64,000 nucleotides of DNA. It comes from an uncultured bacterium (GTDB lineage Bacteria > Planctomycetota > UBA1135 > GCA-002686595). Position 1 is the stretch's first letter. The number at the start of each line of letters is the position of its first letter. The notes under the pieces were generated by a model that worked only from the letters and a program-made list of their open reading frames with translations, was not told where the DNA came from and ran no database searches. The stretch lies in NCBI GenBank assembly GCA_938075305.1, contig CALJGV010000009.1, forward strand, positions 38,096 through 102,095, in the 5' to 3' direction. Positions 32,874-41,554 of this stretch are shown here, in pieces. Position numbers and translations under genes: made by a program.

Positions 32874-34235
32874 ATGAGTCAGACCTTCGACCGCCGCTCC
32901 CTCCTCGTCACCGCCGGCGCCGGCGCCGTCACCCTGCTCGGAGCCTGCGCCACCCAGCCCCAGCGCAAGGTCGCCCCCCGCGCCACAGGAAGGAAGCTGC
33001 GGCACGGCGCCATCGCCTGTGGGGGCATGGGCTTCAGCGACCTCCGGGCCCTGGCCAGCCACCCCGAGATCGAGGTCGTGGCGCTCTGCGACGTGGACAC
33101 AGCGCGCATCGAGGGCGCGCGCCAGTTCGGTGAGGGCGCCCGTGAGTTCCAGGACTGGCGGGTGATGCTCGACGAGATGGCCGGGGAGATGGACTCGGTC
33201 CACGTCTCGACCCCCGACCACATGCACGCCGCCATCGCCATGGCCGCCATGGCCCGCGGCCTGCACGTGTACTGCCAGAAGCCCCTCACGAAGACCGTCG
33301 CCGAGGCGCGCGCCATGCGTCGCATGGCCGAGGAGACCGGAGTGGTCACCCAGATGGGGATCCAGAACCACTCCAACCAGAACTACGCGCGCGCGCTGGC
33401 GCTCTTCCGCCAGGACCTCATCGGCAAGATCCACGAGGTGCACGTGTGGTCCGACCGCCCCGCCGGCTGGTGGCCCCAGGGCGTCGAGCGGCCCGTGGGC
33501 TCCGACCCGATCCCCGAGACCCTGGACTGGGACGCCTGGCTCGGCGTCGCGCCGGAGCGGCCCTTCAAGGCCGGTGAGTATCACCCCTTCAAGTGGCGCG
33601 GCCGAGAGGACTTCGGCACCGGCGCCCAGGGCGATATGGCGTGCCACCTCATGGACCCCGTCCCGTGGTTCCTCGGCCTCGACTCGCCGCTCACGATTCG
33701 CTCGGACGGCCCGGCTCCGAACGGCGAGAGCTTCCCGCTCTGGTCGCGGGTGCACTACACCTTCGCGCCCAACAGGCTCACCACCCGCGGCCCGCTCCCG
33801 GTGACCTGGCACGACGGCGGCATGCTGCCCCCCGAGGACCTGCTCGCCTCCCTCGGCACCGACCGCGCCTCGCTCCCGAAGAACGCCTGCCTGTTCGTGG
33901 GCACCAAGGGCGCCCTGATCGCCAACCCCTACGGCGAGCCGCAGCTCCTGCCCGCGGAGCGCTACGCCGAGGTCGAGCTGCCCGACGTGAAGGGCACGAA
34001 CCACTGGCACCAGTGGATCGACGCCTGCCGCGGAGAGGGCGAGGCCTCCGCGCCCTTCGACTACGCGGCCAAGCTGACCGAGGTGGCGCTGCTGGGGAAC
34101 ATCGCCCTGCGCTTCCCCCACGAGACGCTGACCTACGACGGAGACGCCATGCGCTTCCCGGACCGGCCCGAGGCGGACCCGTTCCTCTACCCCAACGAGC
34201 GCGCAGGCTGGAAGATCGAGGGGCTGGGCGCCTGA
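32874..34235 (+). CDS. TAT-exported Gfo/Idh/MocA family oxidoreductase, likely lipoprotein (453 aa)
   Basis: NAD(P)-dependent sugar or cyclitol oxidoreductase family. The N-terminus MSQTFDRRSLLVTAGAGAVTLLGACATQ carries a twin-arginine motif (DRRSLL) and a lipobox (LLGAC), so it is likely TAT-exported and lipidated. The Rossmann region is degenerate at the start (GAIACGGMGFSDL), followed by VVALCDVD and VHVSTPDHMHA. The family EKP motif is QKP here (VYCQKPLTKT). The C-terminal domain includes TGAQGDMACHLMDPVPWFLGL. Exported Gfo/Idh proteins with this architecture are characteristic of Planctomycetota and Bacteroidota. Substrate unknown. Confidence 0.88.
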   Translation: MSQTFDRRSLLVTAGAGAVTLLGACATQPQRKVAPRATGRKLRHGAIACGGMGFSDLRALASHPEIEVVALCDVDTARIEGARQFGEGAREFQDWRVMLDEMAGEMDSVHVSTPDHMHAAIAMAAMARGLHVYCQKPLTKTVAEARAMRRMAEETGVVTQMGIQNHSNQNYARALALFRQDLIGKIHEVHVWSDRPAGWWPQGVERPVGSDPIPETLDWDAWLGVAPERPFKAGEYHPFKWRGREDFGTGAQGDMACHLMDPVPWFLGLDSPLTIRSDGPAPNGESFPLWSRVHYTFAPNRLTTRGPLPVTWHDGGMLPPEDLLASLGTDRASLPKNACLFVGTKGALIANPYGEPQLLPAERYAEVELPDVKGTNHWHQWIDACRGEGEASAPFDYAAKLTEVALLGNIALRFPHETLTYDGDAMRFPDRPEADPFLYPNERAGWKIEGLGA

Positions 34236-34291
34236 TCCACGCCGCACCGCGCGGCGGCTGACCGGAGGCCGCCGCCGTCTCGACCGCCATG

Positions 34292-34334
34292 AATCGCCGC
34301 GAGAGGGCCCTGGGAGGGGTCCTCCGCGGCGATT
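34292..34334 (+). terminator. Inverted repeat / terminator candidate after the Gfo/Idh gene
   Basis: AATCGCCGCG and CGCGGCGATT, 10-bp arms around a 23-nt interior that can pair partially, 57 bp past the stop. Confidence 0.5.
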
Positions 34335-34425
34335 TGTCGTGGGGCATGGAATGTGGGGCGGGCCCGGGGGTACAGAACGATGTCACCGACTTCCTCCCCG
34401 CCAACTCTCTGACCACCCACGCCAG

Positions 34426-35322
34426 ATGACTCCGAGTCGATCCTCCATCGAGAGCTCCATGACGCCAGCCTCCGGCTGGCCCGTCCTGATCGCCGTGCTC
34501 CTGACCCCGCCTCTCCTGCTGCTCGGCGGGGCCGGCCTCGACGCAGCGGACGTCCCCGAGGGCGTGATCGGACTCGGCGTAGCCCTCGTCGGGGTGGCGT
34601 GGTTCATCTGCCTCTGCGGCTTCTACATCGTCAACCCCAACATGAGCCGGGTGATGGTGCTCTTCGGCAACTACCGCGGAACGGTGCGCAAGCCCGGCTT
34701 CTGGTGGACCAACCCGTTCACCGTGAAGAACAAGCTCTCGCTCCGCGCGCACAACGTGTCCAGCGAGAAGATCAAGGTGAACGACTCGGTGGGCAACCCC
34801 ATCGAGATCGGAGCCGTGGTCGTCTGGAAGATCCACGACACCGCCCAGGCGAGCTTCGATGTGGAGGACTACGCGGAGTACGTGGACATCCAGGTCGAGG
34901 CCGCGGTCCGCACCCTCGCGAGCGCCCACCCCTACGATGAGCCCGGGGGCGACGAGTCGATCGTCTCCCTGCGCGGCGACCGCGATGAGGTCACGGCCGA
35001 GCTGCAGGTGGCGCTCTCCGAGCGCCTCGAGCGCGCCGGGGTCGCGGTGGTCGAGGCCCGCCTGAGCCACCTGGCCTACGCCCCCGAGATCGCCTCGGTC
35101 ATGCTCCAGCGCCAGCAGGCCCAGGCCATCATCGCCGCCCGGCGCCAGATCGTCGAGGGCGCCGTCGGCATGGTCCATGAAGCCCTCGAGATGCTGAAGG
35201 AGGGCGACGTGGTCACCCTCGACGACGAACACAGGGCCGCGCTCGTGGGCAACCTGCTCGTGGTCCTCTGCGGCCAGGAGAGCGCCCAGCCGATCCTCAA
35301 CACCGGCTCGCTCTCCACCTGA
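34426..35322 (+). CDS. SPFH/Band 7 domain membrane protein (about 298 aa)
   Basis: Membrane-anchored SPFH (stomatin/prohibitin/flotillin) protein. Two hydrophobic segments (GWPVLIAVLLTPPLLLLGGAGL and VIGLGVALVGVAWFICLCGFYIV) are followed by the SPFH domain: NPNMSRVMVLFGNYRGTVRKPGFWWTNPF, LRAHNVSSEKIKVNDSVGNPIEIGAVVVWKI, then the helical repeat EVTAELQVALSERLERAGVAVVEARLSHLAYAPEIASVMLQRQQAQAIIAARRQIVEGA. The start is one of two in-frame ATGs (34426 or 34456). Likely organises membrane microdomains. Neighbouring argJ starts 100 bp later beyond a hairpin, so it is probably independent. Confidence 0.88.
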   Translation: MTPSRSSIESSMTPASGWPVLIAVLLTPPLLLLGGAGLDAADVPEGVIGLGVALVGVAWFICLCGFYIVNPNMSRVMVLFGNYRGTVRKPGFWWTNPFTVKNKLSLRAHNVSSEKIKVNDSVGNPIEIGAVVVWKIHDTAQASFDVEDYAEYVDIQVEAAVRTLASAHPYDEPGGDESIVSLRGDRDEVTAELQVALSERLERAGVAVVEARLSHLAYAPEIASVMLQRQQAQAIIAARRQIVEGAVGMVHEALEMLKEGDVVTLDDEHRAALVGNLLVVLCGQESAQPILNTGSLST

Positions 35323-35352
35323 TCGGGGGGCGCGGCGAGGAGAAGTCAGGGC

Positions 35353-35371
35353 GCGGGAGCGACGCTCCCGC
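35353..35371 (+). terminator. Hairpin after the SPFH gene
   Basis: GCGGGAGC-GAC-GCTCCCGC, 8-bp perfect stem, 30 bp past the stop and 51 bp before argJ. Confidence 0.5.
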
Positions 35372-35422
35372 TAGGGTCTCCGCTCCCGCCCGTGCTGCTC
35401 CGGCCCACCCCACGCTCCCCCG

Positions 35423-36652
35423 ATGGATCCCACCCCCCACCTCGAGTGGCTCGCCGACGGCGACCTCCTCTCCGTCCCCGGCTGGCGCGGGGCGGGCATC
35501 AGGACCGGCGTGAAGGAGAGCGGCGCCCCGGACCTGGCCCTGTTCCAGGCGGACAGCCCCAGGCCCGCAGCCGCCGTCTTCACGCGGAACGAGCTGCCCG
35601 CCGCCTGCGTCCTGCTCGGCCGCGAGGCCATGGCCCGCCGCCCCGAGCTCCGCACCCTCTGCGTGAACTCGGGGAACGCCAACGCCATGACCGGCGCCCA
35701 GGGCCGCGCGGACGCCGAGCGCATCGTGGAGCTGGTCGAGCGTCACGCCGGGGGCCCCGCACTCGCGGTCTCCACCGGCATCATCGGCGTGCCGCTCCCC
35801 ATGGGGCTGGTGGAGCCCGGCATCGAGGAGGCCGCGCGCTCCCTCACCGCGCCCTGCCCCCAGCTCGCAGACGCGATCCTCACCACCGACACGTGCCGCA
35901 AGACCTGCGCCGTGGAGGTGGAGCTGCCCGCCCATGGGGGGCAGCCCGCTCGCGTGGTGCGCGTGGGCGGCATGGCCAAGGGGTCGGGGATGATCCACCC
36001 CAACATGGCCACCATGCTCGCCTTCGTGGCCACCGACGCCCCGGTGGAGGCCGGCGCCCTCGACGGGCTCCTCCGGCGGGCCACCGACGCCTCCTTCCAC
36101 GAGATCAGCGTCGACGGCGACACCAGCACCAATGACACGGTGGTCCTCCTCGGCGGCCCCTCCGGAGCGCAGGACATCACCGGTGGCGACCCGCGACTCC
36201 CTGCCCTCGAGGCCGCCGTCACCGCGGTCATGCAGCGCCTCGCGCGGGCGATCGTGCTCGATGGCGAGGGGCGCACCCGGCTCATGGAGCTCCGGGTGAC
36301 CGGGGCCGCCGACACGGCGAGCGCCCGCCGCGTGGCCGAGAGCGTCGCCCGCTCCTCCCTCGTCAAGACGGCGCTCGCCGGCGGGGACCCCAACTGGGGC
36401 CGCATCCTGGCCGCGGCGGCCAACGCGGGCGTCCCGCTGCAGGGCGCAGCGCCCTCCCTCGAGATCTGCGGGCACCGGGTTTTCGAGGATGGCGCTCCGA
36501 CGTCCTACGACCGCCCGGCCGTGGACGCTGCGTTCTCCGCCGAGGAGGTGCAGGTGGTCCTGCACCTGGGACTCGGCCACGGGGCCGCGCGGCGATGGAC
36601 CACCGACCTGACCGCGGAGTACGTGCGGCTCAACGCCGAGTACACGACCTGA
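35423..36652 (+). CDS. argJ: Glutamate N-acetyltransferase / N-acetylglutamate synthase ArgJ (409 aa)
   Basis: Arginine biosynthesis: transfers acetyl from N-acetylornithine to glutamate, and in bifunctional forms also from acetyl-CoA. It shows the self-cleavage site GGMAKGSGMIHPNMATMLAF with the nucleophile Thr after Ala near residue 191, the oxyanion-region CVNSGNANAMTG, and VSTGIIGVPLPM, FHEISVDGDTSTNDTV and DPNWGRILAAAANAGV. Length normal for the unprocessed precursor. Convergent with the FG-GAP gene, with only 7 bp between stops. Other arg genes are not in the window. Mono- versus bifunctionality cannot be decided here. Confidence 0.96.
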   Translation: MDPTPHLEWLADGDLLSVPGWRGAGIRTGVKESGAPDLALFQADSPRPAAAVFTRNELPAACVLLGREAMARRPELRTLCVNSGNANAMTGAQGRADAERIVELVERHAGGPALAVSTGIIGVPLPMGLVEPGIEEAARSLTAPCPQLADAILTTDTCRKTCAVEVELPAHGGQPARVVRVGGMAKGSGMIHPNMATMLAFVATDAPVEAGALDGLLRRATDASFHEISVDGDTSTNDTVVLLGGPSGAQDITGGDPRLPALEAAVTAVMQRLARAIVLDGEGRTRLMELRVTGAADTASARRVAESVARSSLVKTALAGGDPNWGRILAAAANAGVPLQGAAPSLEICGHRVFEDGAPTSYDRPAVDAAFSAEEVQVVLHLGLGHGAARRWTTDLTAEYVRLNAEYTT

Positions 36653-36659
36653 TCGGCGC

Positions 36660-38498
36660 TCAGACCGAACGCTCGATGAGCATCGGTTCGACCGGGCCCT
36701 CGACGGGCAGCGGCGCGAGCTGCCGGGCGCCGTCCGGCCAGATGACCTCGATCCGCTCGACGACGCCGGAGGAGCCGAGACCGAAGGTCAGCGGGAGCTC
36801 CGACTGGGAGAGGTAGCTGCGGGTCGCCGTGACCTCGCGCACCAGCGTCCGCCCGTTGACGTCGACCTCGATCCTCGCCCCGAGGGCATCCCGGTTCATC
36901 CCGGGTTGACGGAGACGGATCCGCAGGACCCGGCGGCCGAGGCCCTGATCGTTGCGGAGCAGGACCGGCGGCTCGGCCACCTGGCACAGGAGCACGTCAA
37001 GGTCCCCGTCGCCGTCGATGTCGGCGTAGGCCGAGCCGCGGCCGATGAGGTCTCGACCGAGGTCGCCGGTGTCCGCGGCAGGAACCTCCGTGAAGCACGA
37101 GCGGGCGTCCGGCCCCTGGTTCCAGAACAGCTGCGCAGGCTGCCGATAGGTCTGGCTCGGCTGCACCTCGTTGATGGTCTCATCGAGGTGGCCATTGACC
37201 TGGAGCAGGTCGAGCCGGCCGTCGAGGTCGTAGTCGAGGAAGAAGAGCCCGAAGGACAGGCGCAGGCGGCTCGGCGAGCCGATCCCCTCCCCCATGGCGT
37301 CGTCGTTGAAGCGCAGGCGCCCGCGCTGGCGGACGTAGAGGGACGAGCTCTCGTTGGCGAAGTTACCGATACAGATCCCGAGGGACCCGTCGCCGCGGAA
37401 GTCCGCCGCGTCGATCCCCATGGCGCCGGTCGCGCCCCCGTTGCTGTCGAAGCCGAAGCCGGTGCGGTCCGCGACCTCCTTGAAGCGGCACTCCCCTTCG
37501 TTGAGGAAGAGGTGGTTCTGGACGGTGTCGTTGGCCACGAGGATGTCCATCCGCCCGTCCCCGTCCAGGTCTCGGAACGCCACCCCGAGGGCCTTGCCCA
37601 TGGGGGCGCCCGTGGCGGCGTTCGCCACCTGGATCCCCGCCTCGGCAGAGACATCGGTGAAGGTGCCGTCTCCGTCGTTGCGGTAGAGGCTCGAGAAGGT
37701 GCCCTCGTAGTTGAGCGGTGAGCCGTAGGCGGAGTCCTCCCCGTTCAGCGTGTAGCCGATGTCCGCGTCGATCTCAGGGGACCAGCGCACGTAGTGGCAG
37801 ACGAACAGATCCAGGTCCCCGTCGCCGTCCGCGTCAAAGAACCCGGCGCTCGTGGTCCAGGCGTCCGCCCGGCCCCCAACGCCGGCCGCCTCGGTCACGT
37901 CGGTGAAGCCCTCGGGGTCGTTCCTGAACAGTCGGTTGCCGCCCACGCCGGTCAAGAAGACGTCCACGTCACCGTCGCCGTCGTGGTCGCCAACGGCCAC
38001 GCCCATGCCGTAGGGTGCGCCGCCCAGCCCCTCGGCCAGGGTGACGTCCTCGAAGCGTCCCGACCCGTCGTTGCGGTAGAGAGCGTTCTGTGCACTGCCC
38101 CCATCGAAGGAGCCGCTGTCCACCAGGAGCAGATCCTGGTCGCCGTCTCCGTCGTAGTCGAAGAACGCACCCCCGCCGCCCATGGTCTCCGGGAGCAGCT
38201 TGAGCTCGCTCCCCGCGACCGCGCCGTTGCGGTGCTTGAAGTCCAGCCCAGACTCGGCCGTGACATCCGTGAAGCGCACCGCGGGCAGCGTCTCCATGGG
38301 GACCTCGAGGTCCTCGATGGGGCCGACCTCCTTCTCCCGCACCTTCTCCTCGGCCTGCTCCTCGCCGCTCAGCAGCAGCACCCCCGCCACGGCCACCGCG
38401 ATCACGACGATCACCATGGCAGAGGCCCGGAATGCCCGTCCGATGACGGCGTCGTCCTCCGGCACGAACTGGTCGTCCGGGTGCGGCTGGTCGCTCAT
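36660..38498 (-). CDS. FG-GAP/VCBS repeat protein with ASPIC/UnbV domain (CRTAC1-like, 612 aa)
   Basis: Membrane-anchored extracytoplasmic beta-propeller. One TM helix at about residues 26-46 (ASAMVIVVIAVAVAGVLLLSG) is followed by seven or so repeats rich in D-x-D-G-D-G-D-x-D calcium loops (FFDYDGDGDQDLLLVD, DHDGDGDVDVFLTG, DADGDGDLDLFVCH, DLDGDGRMDILVAND, DYDLDGRLDLLQVNG, DIDGDGDLDVLLCQ). The C-terminus is ASPIC/UnbV-like (RDALGARIEVDVNGRTLVREVTATRSYLSQSELPLTFGLG ... IEVIWPDGARQ). The ATG overlaps the stop of the multihaem cytochrome gene by 4 bp (ATGA), so the two are translationally coupled. Function unknown; likely a binding or scaffold partner of the cytochrome. Confidence 0.88.
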   Translation of the reverse strand: MSDQPHPDDQFVPEDDAVIGRAFRASAMVIVVIAVAVAGVLLLSGEEQAEEKVREKEVGPIEDLEVPMETLPAVRFTDVTAESGLDFKHRNGAVAGSELKLLPETMGGGGAFFDYDGDGDQDLLLVDSGSFDGGSAQNALYRNDGSGRFEDVTLAEGLGGAPYGMGVAVGDHDGDGDVDVFLTGVGGNRLFRNDPEGFTDVTEAAGVGGRADAWTTSAGFFDADGDGDLDLFVCHYVRWSPEIDADIGYTLNGEDSAYGSPLNYEGTFSSLYRNDGDGTFTDVSAEAGIQVANAATGAPMGKALGVAFRDLDGDGRMDILVANDTVQNHLFLNEGECRFKEVADRTGFGFDSNGGATGAMGIDAADFRGDGSLGICIGNFANESSSLYVRQRGRLRFNDDAMGEGIGSPSRLRLSFGLFFLDYDLDGRLDLLQVNGHLDETINEVQPSQTYRQPAQLFWNQGPDARSCFTEVPAADTGDLGRDLIGRGSAYADIDGDGDLDVLLCQVAEPPVLLRNDQGLGRRVLRIRLRQPGMNRDALGARIEVDVNGRTLVREVTATRSYLSQSELPLTFGLGSSGVVERIEVIWPDGARQLAPLPVEGPVEPMLIERSV

Positions 38499-41332
38499 CG
38501 GTCGTTTGTCTCCGTGCCCGGCTCCCCGTCCATTCCCGGCGCTCCGGCCCGGTGGAGGTCGTAGATGACCACCGCCTCGGCGGCCACGTCCGCGGCGGGG
38601 TAGCGCTTCCGCGCCGCAGCGATCGCCCGGTCCGCGGCGTTGTCGTCCGGCTTGTAGAGGGCGTGAAGGTCACCATGGTGCCGAGAGCGGTCCTCGTCCC
38701 CGAGGTCCGCGTAGACCAGCTCCAGGTTGTAGTGCGCCGCAGCGTTCTCGGGGTCGATCTCGAGGGCCGCCTCGAGCCAGCCCGCCGCCTCGCGGAGCAT
38801 GCCCTCGCGACTCTCGCGACGACGATCGCCGCGCTCCTGTCGCGCCCGCTGGTAGACGGTGTTCCCGAGCTCCACCAGCAAGCGGTAGTCCTTGGAGAAG
38901 TCGAAGCCCCGGCCCTTCGCCTGGGCGAAGCCGCCCTCGACGATCTGCTCGAAGTTCGCGATGGCCGCGTCGAAGTTGCCGTTCTGCTTGTTGACGAGCC
39001 CCGTGAACCACAGGACCGACCACTCCCGCGCAGGAGGATCGAAGGCCGCGGCCCGGCGGAGCGCCTCTGGAGCGTCCCGCGCCACCCGGCCCTCCCGCAG
39101 GTAGACACGCGCGAGGTTGATGGGACCGTCCGGCCGGCCGAGCTCCTCCACCCGCTGGAACGCGACCTCGGCCTGGCGCAGCTGCCCGGTGCCCCGCTTC
39201 CGCAGGAGGCCGATGCCGTAGTCGTTCCAGCGCTGCCACGCCGGGATATCAGGGGCCTCAGCCTCGACGACCTCGCCCCCGACGACCGGGAAGGTGATCG
39301 TGTCCGACGCCAGCTCCAGGATGGGCAGGTCATTGGAGTACGCCGGATCGTCCATCACGAAGCGCATGTACTCCGTGTCGAACTTCCGGTAGCGGAGCTG
39401 GGCCTGGAACGTGACCGGACCGTCCGCGTCTGCGGGAACCACGAGGCGGTAGTGGATGACGTCCGCTGCCCCGGGCGGGATCCCGTGGTTGTAGAGCGGC
39501 GTGAAGATGTCCTCGGCGTTGCGGCGCGCGACCCGGTACCCGTCACGGTCCAGCACAAAGGCCCCGAGGAAGTGCGACCACGGGTCGACGCTCCCGTCGT
39601 CGGGCTCCATGCCACCGCTCCTGCCGATCAGCTGGCCGCCCTCTTCAGCGGCGGCGTCCAACCAGATCTGGTTGGAGTCCGCGGTGCCCTGGGTGAACTC
39701 GTGACCCATCTTCACGGTCCGGACCACGACCTCGACGAGGTACGTCTTGCCCGGCTCGAGCGCAGGGACCTCCGGACGGAGAGGCGCGACGAGGTCGCCG
39801 TCGATGGCCCCCTCCTCACGGATGCCGAAGATGTCGAGGCGCATCACGCCCTCGTTGAACTCCCGGTGCCGCGCAACCGCGGCGTCCGCCTGCTCCTGAG
39901 TCACGTGGCCGTAGTCCACCGCGATCTGGGAGACAGCGGTGTTCGCCGACGGGAAGAGGTGGTCGAGGGTCTTGGTGAGCCCGCTCTCATCGCGGACCCG
40001 CGCGCCGAAGTCGTCCGACACCATGGTCGGCATGTGGCACTCGTTGCAGCTCTCCTCCGCCACCCCGGGGTAGTAGAAGCTGCTGACCCCGTGCCCGGAG
40101 ACCCCGGAGAGCAGGAAGGAGTCGTAGTGGTTCTGGCCTCGGAGCCACTTGTAGCCGTTGAGCTCCTCGGGGAGGTGAACCTTGTGGCACGTCCCGCAGA
40201 ACTCCGTCGTCCCGTGGAGCGGCTTGAGGAAGGTCTTCTTGTGGAACTCCGGCTTGGCCTTCACGAGCTGCTCGTTGACCCACCGGAGGAGCGGGTTGTC
40301 CGTGAAGGTGAAGGGGTAGTGGATCGGCGTGTCGATCGTGTAGTCCGCGTTGCCTCGCGGGCTGTTGATGGCGCTGATCGAGTGGCAGACCGTGCAGGTG
40401 ATCCCCGCGTGTGCCGTCGGGTCGTTGCGGATGTCGAAGTTCGGGTCGCTGAACTTCCCGCTGAAGAAGGGGACCACGTCGTGGCACCCCGCGCAGAAGC
40501 GCGACGCGTTCACGTTCCCGTCGCGCTCCATGGAGAAGTTGCGCGTCTCGACCACCGACGCGAGGTACGGCTCGTTGTTGAATGACGAGAGGTGATGGGC
40601 GCTCGCCATCCAGCTCTCGTGGACGTCCTCGTGGCAGCGGACGCAATACTGGTCGTTCTGGAGGATGTGCTCGGGGATGAAGTCCCCCGAGACGGTCCGC
40701 GCGAGCGACGGGAAGAAGTACTTGGACCCCTCGGGGTTCCCCACCTCGTCCCACTGGCGGGGGTCCTGCACCTGGAGGATCAGCATCCCCCCCGCGAACA
40801 CGCCGGCAACGGCCGCCCACCGGCCACCCACCTTCCAGTTGATCTTGCGCCCGGCGAGGCGGTGCAGCACGAAGAGCCAGGCGCAGAAGAGCGGCAGGAG
40901 CACGTGGCTCCAGTAGGCGATCGCCCGCACGGTCGCGTCGTTGACGACGATGACGCCCTCGATCCGCGTGAGCACGATCCCCGTGACGAGGAGGAGGATG
41001 GCCGCGGCGAAAAGGGCGTACCCCACCCGCACCGCCCTGCGGTTCCGCCGCCCCCTCGCCGCCCTCATGTGCGCCACGCCGAAGACGATGACCGGCGTCA
41101 CGATGAGCGTCCCCAGCACGAGGTGCAGCAGGAACATGTAGAGGTAGGTGAGGTTCTCGAAGCTCTTGCCGCTCCACCAACCCGCGACGCTGACGCTCAC
41201 CAGGTAGACCGAGTTGACCGCGAGCAGCGCGAAGAGCCCGAGCACGACCGCCAGCACCTTGTTCAGGCGCGGACTCACCGCCGGCACGTACGGCCGGCGA
41301 ACCCTGGGGGCGCTCTCGGGGGTGTGACTCAA
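38495..41332 (-). CDS. Membrane-bound pentahaem cytochrome c with C-terminal TPRs (945 aa)
   Basis: A TTG start at 41332. Five predicted TM helices (about residues 24-50, 63-88, 103-122, 138-160, 172-187), including His-containing helices that could bind haem b. A periplasmic domain then holds five c-type haem motifs: CVRCH (230), CAGCH, CTVCH, CGTCH and CNECH, followed by a beta-rich domain (LEPGKTYLVEVVVRTVKMGHEFTQGT ... VTFQAQLRYRKFD). The C-terminal 250 residues look like TPR repeats (AEVAFQRVEELGRPDGPINLARVYLREG, DAAIANFEQIVEGGFAQAKG, AAGWLEAALEIDPENAAAHYNLELVYADLGD). Probably a quinol- or electron-transfer module. It is first gene of a two-gene operon with the UnbV protein. The electron donor and acceptor are unknown. 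Confidence 0.9.
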   Translation of the reverse strand: MSHTPESAPRVRRPYVPAVSPRLNKVLAVVLGLFALLAVNSVYLVSVSVAGWWSGKSFENLTYLYMFLLHLVLGTLIVTPVIVFGVAHMRAARGRRNRRAVRVGYALFAAAILLLVTGIVLTRIEGVIVVNDATVRAIAYWSHVLLPLFCAWLFVLHRLAGRKINWKVGGRWAAVAGVFAGGMLILQVQDPRQWDEVGNPEGSKYFFPSLARTVSGDFIPEHILQNDQYCVRCHEDVHESWMASAHHLSSFNNEPYLASVVETRNFSMERDGNVNASRFCAGCHDVVPFFSGKFSDPNFDIRNDPTAHAGITCTVCHSISAINSPRGNADYTIDTPIHYPFTFTDNPLLRWVNEQLVKAKPEFHKKTFLKPLHGTTEFCGTCHKVHLPEELNGYKWLRGQNHYDSFLLSGVSGHGVSSFYYPGVAEESCNECHMPTMVSDDFGARVRDESGLTKTLDHLFPSANTAVSQIAVDYGHVTQEQADAAVARHREFNEGVMRLDIFGIREEGAIDGDLVAPLRPEVPALEPGKTYLVEVVVRTVKMGHEFTQGTADSNQIWLDAAAEEGGQLIGRSGGMEPDDGSVDPWSHFLGAFVLDRDGYRVARRNAEDIFTPLYNHGIPPGAADVIHYRLVVPADADGPVTFQAQLRYRKFDTEYMRFVMDDPAYSNDLPILELASDTITFPVVGGEVVEAEAPDIPAWQRWNDYGIGLLRKRGTGQLRQAEVAFQRVEELGRPDGPINLARVYLREGRVARDAPEALRRAAAFDPPAREWSVLWFTGLVNKQNGNFDAAIANFEQIVEGGFAQAKGRGFDFSKDYRLLVELGNTVYQRARQERGDRRRESREGMLREAAGWLEAALEIDPENAAAHYNLELVYADLGDEDRSRHHGDLHALYKPDDNAADRAIAAARKRYPAADVAAEAVVIYDLHRAGAPGMDGEPGTETNDR

Positions 41333-41481
41333 TCGACTGATGGGGTGTCGTGGGCGCAGGGCGTCCGCCGACGCAGGCGGTCAGGCTGGCCCGGTCGGCC
41401 AGGGTGTCATTGGAGTGCCAAGTGGATACGACCAGCCGGGAACTGGGTGAGGACTTTTGGGCTCAATCCGCCGCCGCGGCA

Positions 41482-41523
41482 GCCTGTCCCACAGCCCCGG
41501 GTCGCACGACCCGCGGGACAGGC
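41482..41523 (-). terminator. Nested hairpin terminating the glucan operon
   Basis: GCCTGTCCC...GGGACAGGC (9-bp arms) enclosing GGGTCG-CA-CGACCC, about 30 bp past the glgP stop on the minus strand. The remaining 41333-41554 gap holds no ORF and must contain the cytochrome promoter. Confidence 0.6.
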
Positions 41524-41554
41524 CCGGGGCGCGCCAGGGCTCCCCGGACGAGGC

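Noticed and set aside
32772-34247. N-terminal 490 residues of the 888-residue minus-strand ORF fused to the aminotransferase
   Set aside because: Antisense to the Gfo/Idh gene; the family similarity begins at the GTG at 32771.
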